Shown here: piece by piece, positions 51,402 through 60,987 of the stretch
How positions within the stretch are numbered: position 1 is the stretch's first letter
How the letters are laid out: each line of letters begins with the position of its first letter
Source of the DNA: Tenacibaculum adriaticum
GTDB lineage: Bacteria > Bacteroidota > Bacteroidia > Flavobacteriales > Flavobacteriaceae
DNA length: 64,000 nucleotides
Direction of reading: 5' to 3'
Assembly: GCF_008124875.1 (NCBI RefSeq)
Contig: NZ_VNIA01000003.1
Coordinates: forward strand, 425,474 to 489,473
The notes under the pieces: generated by a model
What the model was told of the DNA's origin: nothing
What the model saw: the letters and a program-made list of their open reading frames with translations, nothing else
The model's database searches: none
Translations under genes and position numbers: made by a program

Positions 51402-52264
51402 TAATTTTTCCCTTGTTTAAATAAAAAATCTTTTTCAGCTTTGGTTAGTGTATCATACCCCGATTTGCTAATTTTATCTAAAATAGCGTCAATCTGTTGC
51501 TGGTTTTCTTTTTTAGGGGATTGTGTTCTCGTTCGTTTTTTACCCGAATTATGAACCGTTTTTAATGGTTTTTGTTTCTTTTTAAAGAGGTCTTTTATAG
51601 GTTTAAAGATATTAATTTCTTTGTTGCTAGCTCTGCTTACATATAAAAATCCGAATAAGGCACCTCCTAGGTGTGCAAAATGTCCGCCTGCGTTTCCTGC
51701 AGGAATTTGAATAACATCCAGCGCTACCCAAATTGCGGCTAATATCCAGAGTTTTACAAAACCAATGAGAGGGATTTTTACATGATAGTTAGGCAAATAA
51801 GTAGCAATACCGATAAAAATGGCAGAAATACCTGCGGAAGCCCCTAATAAGACGTTATTGTTTTTATGGTCTGCGAAAGCAGGGAAGTAGTTATAGCTCA
51901 ATATGAATAAAAGCCCTCCGAAAATAGTTCCGTAGAGATAAAAATTCAATAATTGTTTGCCTGTAAAATATTGTTTGAATAAATGCCCTATGTAAAAGAG
52001 GGCAATTAAATTCATCAGAATATGTAAAAAACTAGCGTGTAAAAATCCGTAGGTAACAATCGTCCAAGGTTTTAATATAAATTCATCAAAACTTGCAGGT
52101 AACGCAAACCAGTTTACTAAAAAATTACTATTAGATTTAAATAAAAACCCGAACGTATTAAATACAAAAACTAATAAAAACACACCCAGATTTATGTAGA
52201 TGAGTTGTTCTACAATACCTGCATTTTTAAAACGATACTTTATGTTATTAATAATACTATTCAT
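51401..52264 (-). CDS. Rhomboid-family intramembrane protease (second copy)
   Basis: A 287-residue protein with six membrane helices and a basic cytosolic tail (residues 225-287). Catalytic Ser is probably in LLGASAGISAIF; the motif is G-A-S-A rather than the canonical G-x-S-G. The His is in GHFAHLGGALFGF. The characteristic WTIVTYGFLHASFLHILMNL is present. It follows the first rhomboid with no gap. Substrates unknown. Confidence 0.88.
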   Translation of the reverse strand: MNSIINNIKYRFKNAGIVEQLIYINLGVFLLVFVFNTFGFLFKSNSNFLVNWFALPASFDEFILKPWTIVTYGFLHASFLHILMNLIALFYIGHLFKQYFTGKQLLNFYLYGTIFGGLLFILSYNYFPAFADHKNNNVLLGASAGISAIFIGIATYLPNYHVKIPLIGFVKLWILAAIWVALDVIQIPAGNAGGHFAHLGGALFGFLYVSRASNKEINIFKPIKDLFKKKQKPLKTVHNSGKKRTRTQSPKKENQQQIDAILDKISKSGYDTLTKAEKDFLFKQGKN

Positions 52265-52990
52265 TTAATTAATTCTAAACTGATTTTTTTTCCAATACCA
52301 GGCAATTAAAAACCCAATTAATGCTCCACCAATGTGTGCAAAATGTGCCACATTACCAATAGAGTATTTTGTTACTCCAAAAAATAAATCAGCAGCAATC
52401 ATCAACGGGATAAAATACTTAGCAGCAATTGGAACTGGGAAAAAGATCAACGCTAATTTTGCATTTGGAAAAGCAATTCCGAAGGCAACTAATATCCCAT
52501 AAATAGCTCCAGAAGCTCCTACAGCAGGTGAATGATATAGAGAGTAAAACTGACTCATATCTTTGTTAGAAAGCGTTATAATTGCTTCGTTATACTTACC
52601 TGTTTCTAATATATTCTGAATTTCAGTAGGAGTAACCCCCAAATGAATCAACTGATCGTAAATTCCGTTAAACTGATAGTAATTAACAAGGGTATAAATA
52701 ATCCCTGCACCAATCCCTGCAGAAAAATAGAAAAATAAAAATTTATTTTTCCCCCACATTTGTTCAAGTGGTGATCCGAAAGCCCATAAACCATACATGT
52801 TAAAAAGGATATGGTAAAACCCACCATGCATGAATATATGTGTAACATATTGCCAAACACCAAAGTGTTCATTTTTAGGAAAATGTAACGCTAAAATATT
52901 CGTTAAATCCATTTGTAATAACTGTGGAATAATGAACATTATTACATTAATAATGATAAGGTGTTTTATAACATCTGTAAGTTTTCCCAT
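52265..52990 (-). CDS. Rhomboid-family intramembrane protease (first copy)
   Basis: A 241-residue six-helix rhomboid with canonical motifs: Trp-Arg-type loop region WQYVTHIFMHGGFYHILFNM, catalytic Ser in VGASGAIYGILVAFG (G-x-S-G), and His in VAHFAHIGGALIGF. An insertion of about 45 residues lies before the Ser-bearing helix. It is followed without a gap by a second, diverged rhomboid. A 50-base gap separates it from mutL upstream. Confidence 0.92.
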   Translation of the reverse strand: MGKLTDVIKHLIIINVIMFIIPQLLQMDLTNILALHFPKNEHFGVWQYVTHIFMHGGFYHILFNMYGLWAFGSPLEQMWGKNKFLFFYFSAGIGAGIIYTLVNYYQFNGIYDQLIHLGVTPTEIQNILETGKYNEAIITLSNKDMSQFYSLYHSPAVGASGAIYGILVAFGIAFPNAKLALIFFPVPIAAKYFIPLMIAADLFFGVTKYSIGNVAHFAHIGGALIGFLIAWYWKKNQFRIN

Positions 52991-53041
52991 AAGTATATTT
53001 TTTTTCCTCTAGAAAAAATAAAGAGGATTTAATATCGATTT

Positions 53042-54889
53042 TTATTTATTAAAAATAGTATCAATCTCATTTAAGGTTAGCGTTTTAAAAGTAGCTTTAC
53101 CAAACGGAGAGGTACTTGGTTCTTTACACGAAAATAAGTTATTTACTAAATTTTCTTGTTCTTTTACCGATAAACTTGTTCCTGTTTTAATAGCGAGTGA
53201 TTTAGCAAATGATTTGGCCATCACATCAAAATGACTAAAACTAGCATCAGGAACTTCAATTTTCATATCGTCTAACAACTGTTCTAAAATTAACGTGATT
53301 TTACTTTCAGTTATGGAAGTAGGAATTCCTCCAATTACCACACTTTCTTTTGTAAATTCGTTAAAGACAAATCCTGTACTTTCTAAATCTGATTTAATAC
53401 TGTAAATCATTTCGATATCTGCGGATGAAAATCCTATAGTGACAGGAAATAATAATTGCTGACTACTCGCTTCTTTTACTGTAATATTTTCTAAAAACTC
53501 TTCGTACAGAATACGTTGGTGCGCTAAGGATTGATGGATTAAAACTACTCCAGATTTTATAGAGCTTAATAAATATTTTTTCTGAATTTGAAACGTTTTT
53601 CCTGTTTCCGTTTCTTGTTGTTGTTCAAAAAGTTGTTCTTGGGTAGACTGTTCTATTGGTTCAATATTGGCATATAAACTTTCCCAGCTACCAGTTTCTT
53701 TTTTATAATTAGATTGATAATTTTTGGTTGATGAACCGCTCGAAGAATTTGATGTCATTTGTTGATCGTTAACATCATTTTTAAACGGATTAAAGGTTGG
53801 ATCTACTATAATTTTAGGTGTTGAAACCGTTTTTTTATCCTTAAAATCATAAGGAGTATCTAAGTTTGAATCACGGTTAAAATCAAGTACAGGGGCAACG
53901 TTGTATTGACCCAAACTATGTTTTACAGTAGCACGTAAAATTGCATACAACGCTTTTTCGTTGTCGAACTTAATTTCCGTCTTTGTAGGATGAATATTAA
54001 TGTCAATGCTATTTGGAGGCACGTCTAAATATAAAAAATAAGAGGGATGTGCCCCATATTCTAGCAAGCCATCAAAAGCATTAACTACGGCATGATTTAA
54101 ATACGAACTTTTAATAAAACGGTCATTTACAAAAAAGAATTGTTCACCTCTTTTTTTCTTAGAAAATTCAGGTTTTGCTACAAAACCAGTAATCGTTAAA
54201 ATATCTGTTTGCTCATTAATAGGAACTAATTTTTCATTCATTTTTGATCCAAAAATAGAAACAATACGTTTACGCAAGTTACTTTCCTTTAAATGATAAA
54301 TTTCGTTATCATTATGATGCAATAAAAATGAAATAGCAGGATGAGCTAACGCTACTCGTTGAAATTCATCAATAATATGACGTGTTTCAATAGTATCTGA
54401 TTTTAAAAAATTACGGCGTGCAGGAATGTTGTAAAATAAATTTTTAACAGCAATACTTGTTCCTTTAGCTGTAGATGCTGGTTCTTGAGAAACAATAGTA
54501 CTTCCTTCAATTTTTATAGCGGTACCTAATTCGTCGTTGTCTTGTTTGGTTTTTAACTCAACATGAGCAATAGCGGCAATAGAAGCTAAAGCTTCGCCAC
54601 GAAATCCTTTGGTCTTTAAATTGAATAAATCTTGAGCATTCCTAATTTTTGAGGTAGCATGACGATCAAAGCACAAACGAGCATCGGTAGTACTCATTCC
54701 TTTACCATTATCAATTATTTGTATTAACGTTTTACCAGCATTCTTTAGTAATAGAGTGATGGATGTAGCATCCGCATCAATCGAATTTTCTAACAATTCT
54801 TTTACTACAGAAGCAGGACGTTGTACGACTTCACCTGCCGCAATTTGATTGGCAACGTGGTCGGGGAGTAATTGAATGATATCTGACAT
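53042..54889 (-). CDS. mutL: DNA mismatch repair protein MutL with degenerate endonuclease motifs
   Basis: A 615-residue MutL. The N-terminal GHKL ATPase is intact: VVKELLENSIDADATSI, IDNGKGM, TKGFRGEALASIA, and the transducer segment GRR-like RRNFLKSD. A variable linker covers residues 340-425. In the C-terminal dimerisation domain the expected DQHAxxE motif reads IHQSLAHQRILYEE (Asp, His and Glu lost), and the expected Cys-Pro-His-Gly-Arg-Pro end motif reads SPFGKAT. So this MutL probably lacks nuclease activity. It shares one base with the small membrane protein gene upstream. Confidence 0.95.
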   Translation of the reverse strand: MSDIIQLLPDHVANQIAAGEVVQRPASVVKELLENSIDADATSITLLLKNAGKTLIQIIDNGKGMSTTDARLCFDRHATSKIRNAQDLFNLKTKGFRGEALASIAAIAHVELKTKQDNDELGTAIKIEGSTIVSQEPASTAKGTSIAVKNLFYNIPARRNFLKSDTIETRHIIDEFQRVALAHPAISFLLHHNDNEIYHLKESNLRKRIVSIFGSKMNEKLVPINEQTDILTITGFVAKPEFSKKKRGEQFFFVNDRFIKSSYLNHAVVNAFDGLLEYGAHPSYFLYLDVPPNSIDINIHPTKTEIKFDNEKALYAILRATVKHSLGQYNVAPVLDFNRDSNLDTPYDFKDKKTVSTPKIIVDPTFNPFKNDVNDQQMTSNSSSGSSTKNYQSNYKKETGSWESLYANIEPIEQSTQEQLFEQQQETETGKTFQIQKKYLLSSIKSGVVLIHQSLAHQRILYEEFLENITVKEASSQQLLFPVTIGFSSADIEMIYSIKSDLESTGFVFNEFTKESVVIGGIPTSITESKITLILEQLLDDMKIEVPDASFSHFDVMAKSFAKSLAIKTGTSLSVKEQENLVNNLFSCKEPSTSPFGKATFKTLTLNEIDTIFNK

Positions 54890-55170
54890 TAATCTTTTGG
54901 TAAAAATATTGAGAGATCGAAATCAATAATAAATAAAAAAACAAGTATAAGAATAATAACAATGATTAAAATAGTTGAGTTTATTCCTCCATTTTCTGAG
55001 TTTTTAAACTCATCAAAAGCAGCATTAAATTTTCCTTTTAATCCCTTGTTTTTACCTACAGAAGTGCGATGTTCATCAAACCTGTGTTTAAATTCATACG
55101 GATTGCCATCGCCTTTGTAATAACGAGGTTTGTATTCGAATTTTTTATTTTCTCTTTTAATAAATCCCAT
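54889..55170 (-). CDS. Small C-terminally membrane-anchored protein
   Basis: A 93-residue protein: a basic N-terminal part (MGFIKRENKKFEYKPRYYKG) and a single C-terminal helix (STILIIVIILILVFLFIIDF). No enzyme motif. Databases sometimes label such neighbours of ribH and mutL as riboflavin synthase beta, which the sequence does not support. Its stop overlaps the mutL start by one base. Confidence 0.75.
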   Translation of the reverse strand: MGFIKRENKKFEYKPRYYKGDGNPYEFKHRFDEHRTSVGKNKGLKGKFNAAFDEFKNSENGGINSTILIIVIILILVFLFIIDFDLSIFLPKD

Positions 55171-55296
55171 AAAATAGTAGTTATTGTTAGAAGAAGTTGG
55201 TTACAAAAACCGAACCAAAAACAATAGCTCAAATTTACTGAATTAAAGAGAGGTGGTCAAGCATTGTTGATAAAATAAGTCTTAGTAACATAAAAT

Positions 55297-55333
55297 ACAA
55301 AAAGCCAAAAGAAATTTCTTTTGACTTTTTGTG
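55297..55333 (-). terminator. Terminator of the TPR-ribH pair
   Basis: A near-perfect palindrome (ACAAAAAGcCAAAAGAAA / TTTCTTTTGaCTTTTTGT), AT-rich, 21 bases after the ribH stop. It could work in both directions. Confidence 0.75.
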
Positions 55334-55353
55334 TTTAAAGTTTTGTATCTAAC

Positions 55354-55860
55354 TTAAAACCCTAAAGAGTTTGGTTTTCTTCCAATATTTTTGATAGCAG
55401 CCATTTTAATTGCCGCTACAGCACATTCAATACCTTTATTACCTAATTTACCACCAGAACGATCGATTGATTGTTGTTTGGTATTATCTGTCAAAACACA
55501 GTAAATTACAGGAACATCGTATTTAACATTTAAATCTACAATTCCTTGGGTAACGCCTTCACATACGAAATCGAAATGTTTTGTTTCACCTTGTATTACA
55601 TTTCCTATAGCGATGATTGCATCTAGCTTTTCAGTTTCAATCATTTTTTTACATCCGTAGACTAACTCAAAACTGCCAGGTACTTCCCAAGAAACAATAT
55701 TTTCTTGTAAAGCGCCACAGTCTATTAAAGTCTCGATTGCTCCTTTTTGCATGTTTCCTGTAATTTCAGGATTCCATTCAGAAACAACAATCCCAAATCG
55801 AAATTGCTTCGCATTTGGGATTGTGTTTTTATCGTAATAAGATAAATTTGTTGTTGCCAT
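55354..55860 (-). CDS. ribH: 6,7-dimethyl-8-ribityllumazine synthase
   Basis: A 168-residue lumazine synthase, the second-last step of riboflavin synthesis. Substrate-binding segments RFGIVVSEWNPEITGNMQKGA, SWEVPGSFELVYGCK, AIGNVIQGETKHFDFV (catalytic His region) and VIYCVLTDNTKQQSIDRSGG are all typical. Its start coincides with the stop of the upstream TPR gene (shared base), and a terminator follows. Confidence 0.97.
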   Translation of the reverse strand: MATTNLSYYDKNTIPNAKQFRFGIVVSEWNPEITGNMQKGAIETLIDCGALQENIVSWEVPGSFELVYGCKKMIETEKLDAIIAIGNVIQGETKHFDFVCEGVTQGIVDLNVKYDVPVIYCVLTDNTKQQSIDRSGGKLGNKGIECAVAAIKMAAIKNIGRKPNSLGF

Positions 55861-56645
55861 TATTGTGCATATTTTGCACTATTAATATACTTTTCAATAT
55901 CTCTTCCTTGCTCTGTAGTAGGATATTTTTCTTTAATAGTGGTAAATAATTTTTCAGCTTTATTGTACTCTTTTAAACCCATAGCAGTTTGTGCTGCTTT
56001 AAATAAGAATAACGGAGATGTAAATTCGTTGTCTTTTTTATTTGCTGCTTTTTCGTAATAATCTAACGCATCTTCTGGTTGGTTAATGTCAGCAAACGCA
56101 TCACCAATAGCGCCTAAAGCAGTAGGACCTAATAACTCATCATCAGAATCAAATTTGCTTAAATAATCGATAGCTTCTTCGTACTTGTTCATTTTTAAAT
56201 ATGAAATACCTGCATAATAGTTAGCGATATTACCAGCTTTTGTTCCACTATAAGAATCAGCAATGTCGATAAATCCATATTTACCATCGCCACCTTCTAA
56301 GGCTAAAGTGTATAAGCTATCTGCGGCTTTACCTGTAGAAGTTGCAGCTTTATCAAAAAATGTTCTAGGGTATGCTAATTCATTAGATGCTTCTGTTTGT
56401 GTTGGTTCAGAAACATATTTATTGTAAGCTAAAAAAACTAAAATTAAAGCGGCAATAGCAATTAAACCATAAAATAAAGGTTTGCTATTTTTCTCTATCC
56501 ATTGCTCAGATTTATTGGCAGTTTCATCTAGTGTGTTAAAAGCTTCTGCTACTGCACTTTGAGATTCGTCAAATGTTTCTTCGTTAACGTTATCTACAAC
56601 CTTTTCTTTCTTAGGTTTATACCCTCTTTTCTTGTATGATGCCAT
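55860..56645 (-). CDS. TPR-domain membrane protein (YfgM/BamD-like)
   Basis: A 261-residue protein with a charged cytosolic N terminus, one membrane helix (about residues 57-75, FYGLIAIAALILVFLAY) and at least three TPR-like units in the rest (NYYAGISYLKMNKYEEAIDY; LGAIGDAFADINQPEDALDY; FKAAQTAMGLKEYNKAEKLF). The layout resembles YfgM, an inner-membrane anchor for periplasmic or Sec-associated factors, though homology is not certain. Co-transcribed with ribH and divergent from recF. Confidence 0.85.
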   Translation of the reverse strand: MASYKKRGYKPKKEKVVDNVNEETFDESQSAVAEAFNTLDETANKSEQWIEKNSKPLFYGLIAIAALILVFLAYNKYVSEPTQTEASNELAYPRTFFDKAATSTGKAADSLYTLALEGGDGKYGFIDIADSYSGTKAGNIANYYAGISYLKMNKYEEAIDYLSKFDSDDELLGPTALGAIGDAFADINQPEDALDYYEKAANKKDNEFTSPLFLFKAAQTAMGLKEYNKAEKLFTTIKEKYPTTEQGRDIEKYINSAKYAQ

Positions 56646-56748
56646 AATTGCTTAAAAATTAGTGGCGACAAAAATAGTTTTTTTAATTGGATTTTAAAAG
56701 CTGATTTTTCGTTATTTTGCGCTTCCTTTCTCAAAAGAACAAACATCT

Positions 56749-57828
56749 ATGTATTTGCAAAAAATATCGCTAGTTAATTTTAAAAACATAGAAACCCAAA
56801 CTTTTAGTTTTGAAAAGAAAATTAATTGTTTTGTAGGTAATAATGGAGTGGGTAAAACAAATGTTTTAGATGCCATTTATTATTTATCATTTGCGAAAAG
56901 TTATTTTAATCCTATAGCAGGACAAAACATTCGTCATGGACAAGATTTTTTTATGATTGAAGGAGATTATTTGCTAAATGAAAGAAGTGAAAAGATTATT
57001 TGTTCGTTAAAACGTGGCTCTAAAAAGGTATTAAAACGTAACGGAAAAGCTTATGAAAAGTTTTCTGAACATATTGGGCAATTACCTTTGGTTATTATTT
57101 CACCAGCAGACAGAGATTTGATTGTTGAAGGAAGTGAAACGAGACGAAAATTTTTAGATGGAGTTATTTCTCAGCAAGATAAAGAGTATTTAAATGCATT
57201 AATTTCATATAATAAGACTATAAATCAGCGTAATGCGTTGTTAAAATACTTTGCGGCAAATAGAACGTTTGATGCTTTAAATTTAAAAGTATACGATGAG
57301 CAATTAATTACATATGGAACGATTGTGTATGAGAAAAGAAAAAGGTTTTTAGAAGATTTTGTTCCTATTTTTAATGAAAAATATCAAATAATATCAGGGG
57401 GTAAAGAATTTGTTAATTTGCTGTATAAAAGTCAGTTGCAAGAGCAGTCGTTTGTAGATTTATTGCGAGTGTCTTTAGAAAAAGATAGAATGTTGCAATA
57501 TACATCTGTAGGAATACATAAAGATGATTTGAGCTTTGAAATAGACGAATATCCAATTAAAAAATTTGGATCTCAAGGTCAACAAAAATCCTATTTAATA
57601 GCTTTAAAATTAGCACAATTTGAATTTATTAAACAACAATCTAAAATAACTCCAATTTTGTTGTTGGATGATATTTTTGATAAATTAGATGAAAATAGAG
57701 TTGCCCAAATTATCCGTTTAGTGAATAATGATGAGTTTGGACAAATTTTTATTACAGATACCCATTCTGAAAGAACAGAAAATGTGTTAAAACAAAGTAA
57801 TAAACCGTATCAAATATTTAACTTGTAA
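56749..57828 (+). CDS. recF: DNA repair protein RecF
   Basis: A 359-residue SMC-like ATPase that helps load RecA at gaps with RecO/RecR. Walker A in [20 protein letters not shown], RecF-specific [21 protein letters not shown], signature [20 protein letters not shown], and Walker [17 protein letters not shown] followed by FITDTHSER. Full length. Followed after 20 bases by a DUF721 gene and divergent from the TPR-ribH operon. Confidence 0.97.
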   Translation: MYLQKISLVNFKNIETQTFSFEKKINCFVGNNGVGKTNVLDAIYYLSFAKSYFNPIAGQNIRHGQDFFMIEGDYLLNERSEKIICSLKRGSKKVLKRNGKAYEKFSEHIGQLPLVIISPADRDLIVEGSETRRKFLDGVISQQDKEYLNALISYNKTINQRNALLKYFAANRTFDALNLKVYDEQLITYGTIVYEKRKRFLEDFVPIFNEKYQIISGGKEFVNLLYKSQLQEQSFVDLLRVSLEKDRMLQYTSVGIHKDDLSFEIDEYPIKKFGSQGQQKSYLIALKLAQFEFIKQQSKITPILLLDDIFDKLDENRVAQIIRLVNNDEFGQIFITDTHSERTENVLKQSNKPYQIFNL

Positions 57829-57848
57829 AATTTAAAAGGGGAAGTAAA

Positions 57849-58145
57849 ATGGCAAAAAGAGAGAATGGTAGTTTTTTAATAAAAGATTTACTAGGTACTT
57901 ATATTAATGAAGGTAAATTAAAAAAAGGTTTTCAGAAAATTCATATTGAAGAAGCATGGGAAAAATTGATGGGTGCAGGAGTAGCTTCGTATACTAGTGA
58001 AGTTAAAATTCAAAACGGAACTTTAATTGTTCGGTTATCATCTTCTGTTTTAAGAGAAGAATTGAGTTATGGGAAAGAGAAAATTGTAAAGATGATTAAC
58101 GAAGAAATGGGCGAGGAGTTGGTAAAAAAATTGATGTTGGCTTAG
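57849..58145 (+). CDS. DUF721 (DciA-like) protein
   Basis: A 98-residue basic protein of the DUF721 family: KKGFQKIHIEEAWEKLMGAG and GTLIVRLSSSVLREELSYGK match the single KH-like DciA core. DciA loads the replicative helicase DnaB in bacteria lacking DnaC/DnaI, and dciA is a classic recF neighbour in several phyla. The role here as helicase loader is inference from family and position. A probable two-gene operon with recF. Confidence 0.88.
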   Translation: MAKRENGSFLIKDLLGTYINEGKLKKGFQKIHIEEAWEKLMGAGVASYTSEVKIQNGTLIVRLSSSVLREELSYGKEKIVKMINEEMGEELVKKLMLA

Positions 58146-58151
58146 GTTGTA

Positions 58152-58895
58152 TTAAGTAAGAAATAGTTTTTTTAAAATCTCTAAAGAATAATTACTAGCA
58201 ATTTTAGAAACGAAACGAGGGAAGTCTATTAAAGAATCATCGTTAGCTTTGTCAGAAATTATTCTGAAAATTGAAAAAGGAATTTCATATTCATAACAAA
58301 CTTGAGCAACAGCTGCACCTTCCATTTCTACACATAAAACTGAATTTAAGTTTGAAGTTATAAAATTTACTTGAGTTTGTTTACTTACAAATTGGTCTCC
58401 GCTGGCAATATCTCCAATAAATATTTTAGGGTTTATAATATTTAATTTTGTTGCTTCTTCTTCAGAGATACACTTTGTGTAATTATTAATAAATTCTTGA
58501 CTAGCATTAATTAGTTGTTCTCTTTTAATATGATTAGTTTCAAAAAAGGTTTTATGTAGAAGTGGTATTTCGAAAGTTTTATAAAGGGGAGATGTATTCA
58601 TGTCGTGTTGTACTAATTGTTTTCCAATAACGATATCACCAATATTTACTTCGTTAACTAAAGAGCCAGCAACACCTGTAAAAATAAGTTCATCTAAATC
58701 AAAATCATTAATTAACTGAGTAGCTGTTGTGGCTGAAGCTACTTTTCCCCAACGAGAAAACACTAAAATAACTTCTTTTCCAAAAAGAGTTCCAGTGTAG
58801 TAATTTCTCTTTCCTTTGGTATAGTTTTTAATATTTTGTGTTTGGTTTAACAATGCTTGAATTTCTTCTTGCATTGCACTCATAATTCCGATCAT
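58152..58895 (-). CDS. 5'-methylthioadenosine/S-adenosylhomocysteine nucleosidase
   Basis: A 247-residue MTAN-family enzyme that cleaves MTA and SAH to adenine and the thioribose part. N-terminal IGIMSAMQEEIQALL, base-binding region FTGVAGSLVNEVNIGDIVIG, purine/ribose contact VEMEGAAVAQVCYEYEIPF, and the catalytic Asp in RIISDKAND. Convergent with the DUF721 gene, with 6 bases between stops. Length is normal (about 230-250). Confidence 0.93.
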   Translation of the reverse strand: MIGIMSAMQEEIQALLNQTQNIKNYTKGKRNYYTGTLFGKEVILVFSRWGKVASATTATQLINDFDLDELIFTGVAGSLVNEVNIGDIVIGKQLVQHDMNTSPLYKTFEIPLLHKTFFETNHIKREQLINASQEFINNYTKCISEEEATKLNIINPKIFIGDIASGDQFVSKQTQVNFITSNLNSVLCVEMEGAAVAQVCYEYEIPFSIFRIISDKANDDSLIDFPRFVSKIASNYSLEILKKLFLT

Positions 58896-58931
58896 TTTTT
58901 GTGATTTAGGTTTTAAAGGTTCTTTATGAAA

Positions 58932-60920
58932 TTACAAATTTTCTTTTAAAACAGCTATTTCATCACGTAATTGTGCGGCTAGCATAAAATCTAATCCTTT
59001 AGCCGCTTCTTCCATTTGCTTTCGTTTTTGACGTATCCTTTTCTCAATTTCTTGTTTAGGTAAATATTCTAGGTCTTGCTCCGCTGCTTTTTGTATTGCA
59101 TTGTCATAATGATAAGAACTAACAGCACTTTTAGAAAGGGTGTTGTCAATCTTTTTATTAATTTGAGTGGGCGTGATTCCGTTTGCAGTATTGTAATTTA
59201 CCTGTTTTTCTCGACGTCGGTTAGTTTCATCAATAGTCATTTGCATACTATTGGTAATTTTATCTGCATACATAATAGCGCGTCCATTTACGTTACGTGC
59301 AGCTCTACCTACAGTTTGAGTTAACGAACGATGCGAACGTAAAAAACCTTCTTTGTCAGCATCTAAAATAGCGACTAGAGAAACTTCTGGCAAGTCTAAA
59401 CCTTCACGTAATAAGTTTACTCCGATAAGTACATCAAACAATCCTTTACGTAGGTCTTGCATAATTTCTACACGTTCCAAAGTATCAACATCTGAATGGA
59501 TATAACGACAGCGTACTTGAATACGGGTTAAATATTTTGCTAATTCTTCTGCCATTCGTTTGGTTAAGGTGGTAACGAGTGTGCGTTCATCCTTTTCAAC
59601 ACGAATTTGTATTTCTTCAATTAAATCATCAATTTGATTGAGACTTGGTCGGACTTCAATTTCAGGGTCTAACAATCCTGTAGGGCGAATCACTTGTTCA
59701 ATAAATAATCCTTCTGTTTTTTGTAGTTCATAATCTGCAGGAGTTGCAGAAACATAAATTACTTGATTTTGTAAAGTTTCAAATTCTTCAAATTTCAACG
59801 GACGGTTATCCATTGCCGCAGGTAATCGGAATCCATATTCAACTAAGTTTTCTTTTCTGCTTCGATCACCTCCGTACATAGCATGAACTTGTGGAATGGT
59901 TACATGACTTTCATCTATCACCATTAAATAATCATCAGGAAAATAATCTAACAAACAGAAAGGGCGTGTTCCGGGTTCTCGTCCATCTAGATAGCGAGAG
60001 TAATTCTCAATACCAGAACAATAGCCTAATTCACGAATCATTTCTAAGTCAAACTCAGTACGTTCTTTGAGTCGTTTTGCTTCTAAATGCTTGCCAATTT
60101 CTTTGAAGTAATCTACCTGTTTAACCATATCATCTTGAATTTGATGAATAGCATTTTGTAATACATCAGGAGAAGTAACGAATAAATTTGCAGGATAGAT
60201 AGTTAACTGATCTAGTTTTTCGATTATTTGATTACTTTCAATATTAAAGGTTTCAATTTCTTCAATTTCATCACCAAAGAAATGCACACGATACCCGCTA
60301 TCCCCATACGATGGGTAAATGGTAACTACATCTCCTTTTACTTTAAACATTCCACTTTTTATTTCAACTTCTGTACGAGAATATAAACTTGTCACAAGAA
60401 GATGCAAGAATTTAGTACGTGAAATTTGTTGATCCACTTCAATAGGAATCACGTTTTTCTTGAACTCAGTAGGATTTCCAATACCATACAAACAAGAAAC
60501 AGAAGCAACTACTAAAACATCTCGACGCCCTGAAAGTAGGGAAGAAGAGGTGCTAATTCGCAAACGTTCAATATCTTCATTAATGGATAAATCTTTTTCA
60601 ATATACGTTCCAGTTACAGGAATGTATGCTTCGGGTTGATAGTAATCATAATAAGAAACAAAATATTCAACTGCATTATTTGGAAAGAATTGTTTGAATT
60701 CAGAATATAATTGTGCTGCTAAAGTTTTATTGTGAGCAAGTACTAAAGTTGGTCGATTTACTTCAGCGACTACATTGGCAACGGAAAAAGTTTTACCGGA
60801 ACCTGTTACACCTAAAAGTGTTTGATATCTTTCTTCGGAAAGAAGTCCGTTAACTAATTGTTTAATGGCTTGGGGTTGGTCACCAGTCGGTTTAAATTCT
60901 GAAACAAGTTGAAAATCCAT
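58932..60920 (-). CDS. uvrB: UvrABC system protein B
   Basis: A 662-residue nucleotide-excision repair helicase. Walker A GVTGSGKTFSVANVV, beta-hairpin region VEYFVSYYDYYQPEAYIPVT, DEAD-box-like MVIDESHVTIPQV, motif VI QTVGRAARNVNGRAIMYADK, and the C-terminal UVR motif LPKQEIEKRIRQKRKQMEEA. Full length. Monocistronic; its start lies just beside the terminator of the T9SS gene. Confidence 0.98.
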   Translation of the reverse strand: MDFQLVSEFKPTGDQPQAIKQLVNGLLSEERYQTLLGVTGSGKTFSVANVVAEVNRPTLVLAHNKTLAAQLYSEFKQFFPNNAVEYFVSYYDYYQPEAYIPVTGTYIEKDLSINEDIERLRISTSSSLLSGRRDVLVVASVSCLYGIGNPTEFKKNVIPIEVDQQISRTKFLHLLVTSLYSRTEVEIKSGMFKVKGDVVTIYPSYGDSGYRVHFFGDEIEEIETFNIESNQIIEKLDQLTIYPANLFVTSPDVLQNAIHQIQDDMVKQVDYFKEIGKHLEAKRLKERTEFDLEMIRELGYCSGIENYSRYLDGREPGTRPFCLLDYFPDDYLMVIDESHVTIPQVHAMYGGDRSRKENLVEYGFRLPAAMDNRPLKFEEFETLQNQVIYVSATPADYELQKTEGLFIEQVIRPTGLLDPEIEVRPSLNQIDDLIEEIQIRVEKDERTLVTTLTKRMAEELAKYLTRIQVRCRYIHSDVDTLERVEIMQDLRKGLFDVLIGVNLLREGLDLPEVSLVAILDADKEGFLRSHRSLTQTVGRAARNVNGRAIMYADKITNSMQMTIDETNRRREKQVNYNTANGITPTQINKKIDNTLSKSAVSSYHYDNAIQKAAEQDLEYLPKQEIEKRIRQKRKQMEEAAKGLDFMLAAQLRDEIAVLKENL

Positions 60921-60925
60921 GAAAA

Positions 60926-60963
60926 CAAAAATACGGATAGTTTTATTTAAAAACTATCCGTAT
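60926..60963 (-). terminator. Terminator of the T9SS substrate gene
   Basis: A perfect 14-bp stem (ATACGGATAGTTTT / AAAACTATCCGTAT), loop of 5, then a T-run on the minus strand. It sits 25 bases after the stop of the T9SS gene and only 11 bases before the uvrB start. Confidence 0.92.
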
Positions 60964-60987
60964 CGATTTCAATTTTATTTTATGAAT

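Noticed and set aside
54889..55170. Riboflavin synthase beta subunit label for the 93-residue gene
   Set aside because: The protein has a basic N terminus and one C-terminal membrane helix and no lumazine synthase motif; the real ribH is the next gene upstream.
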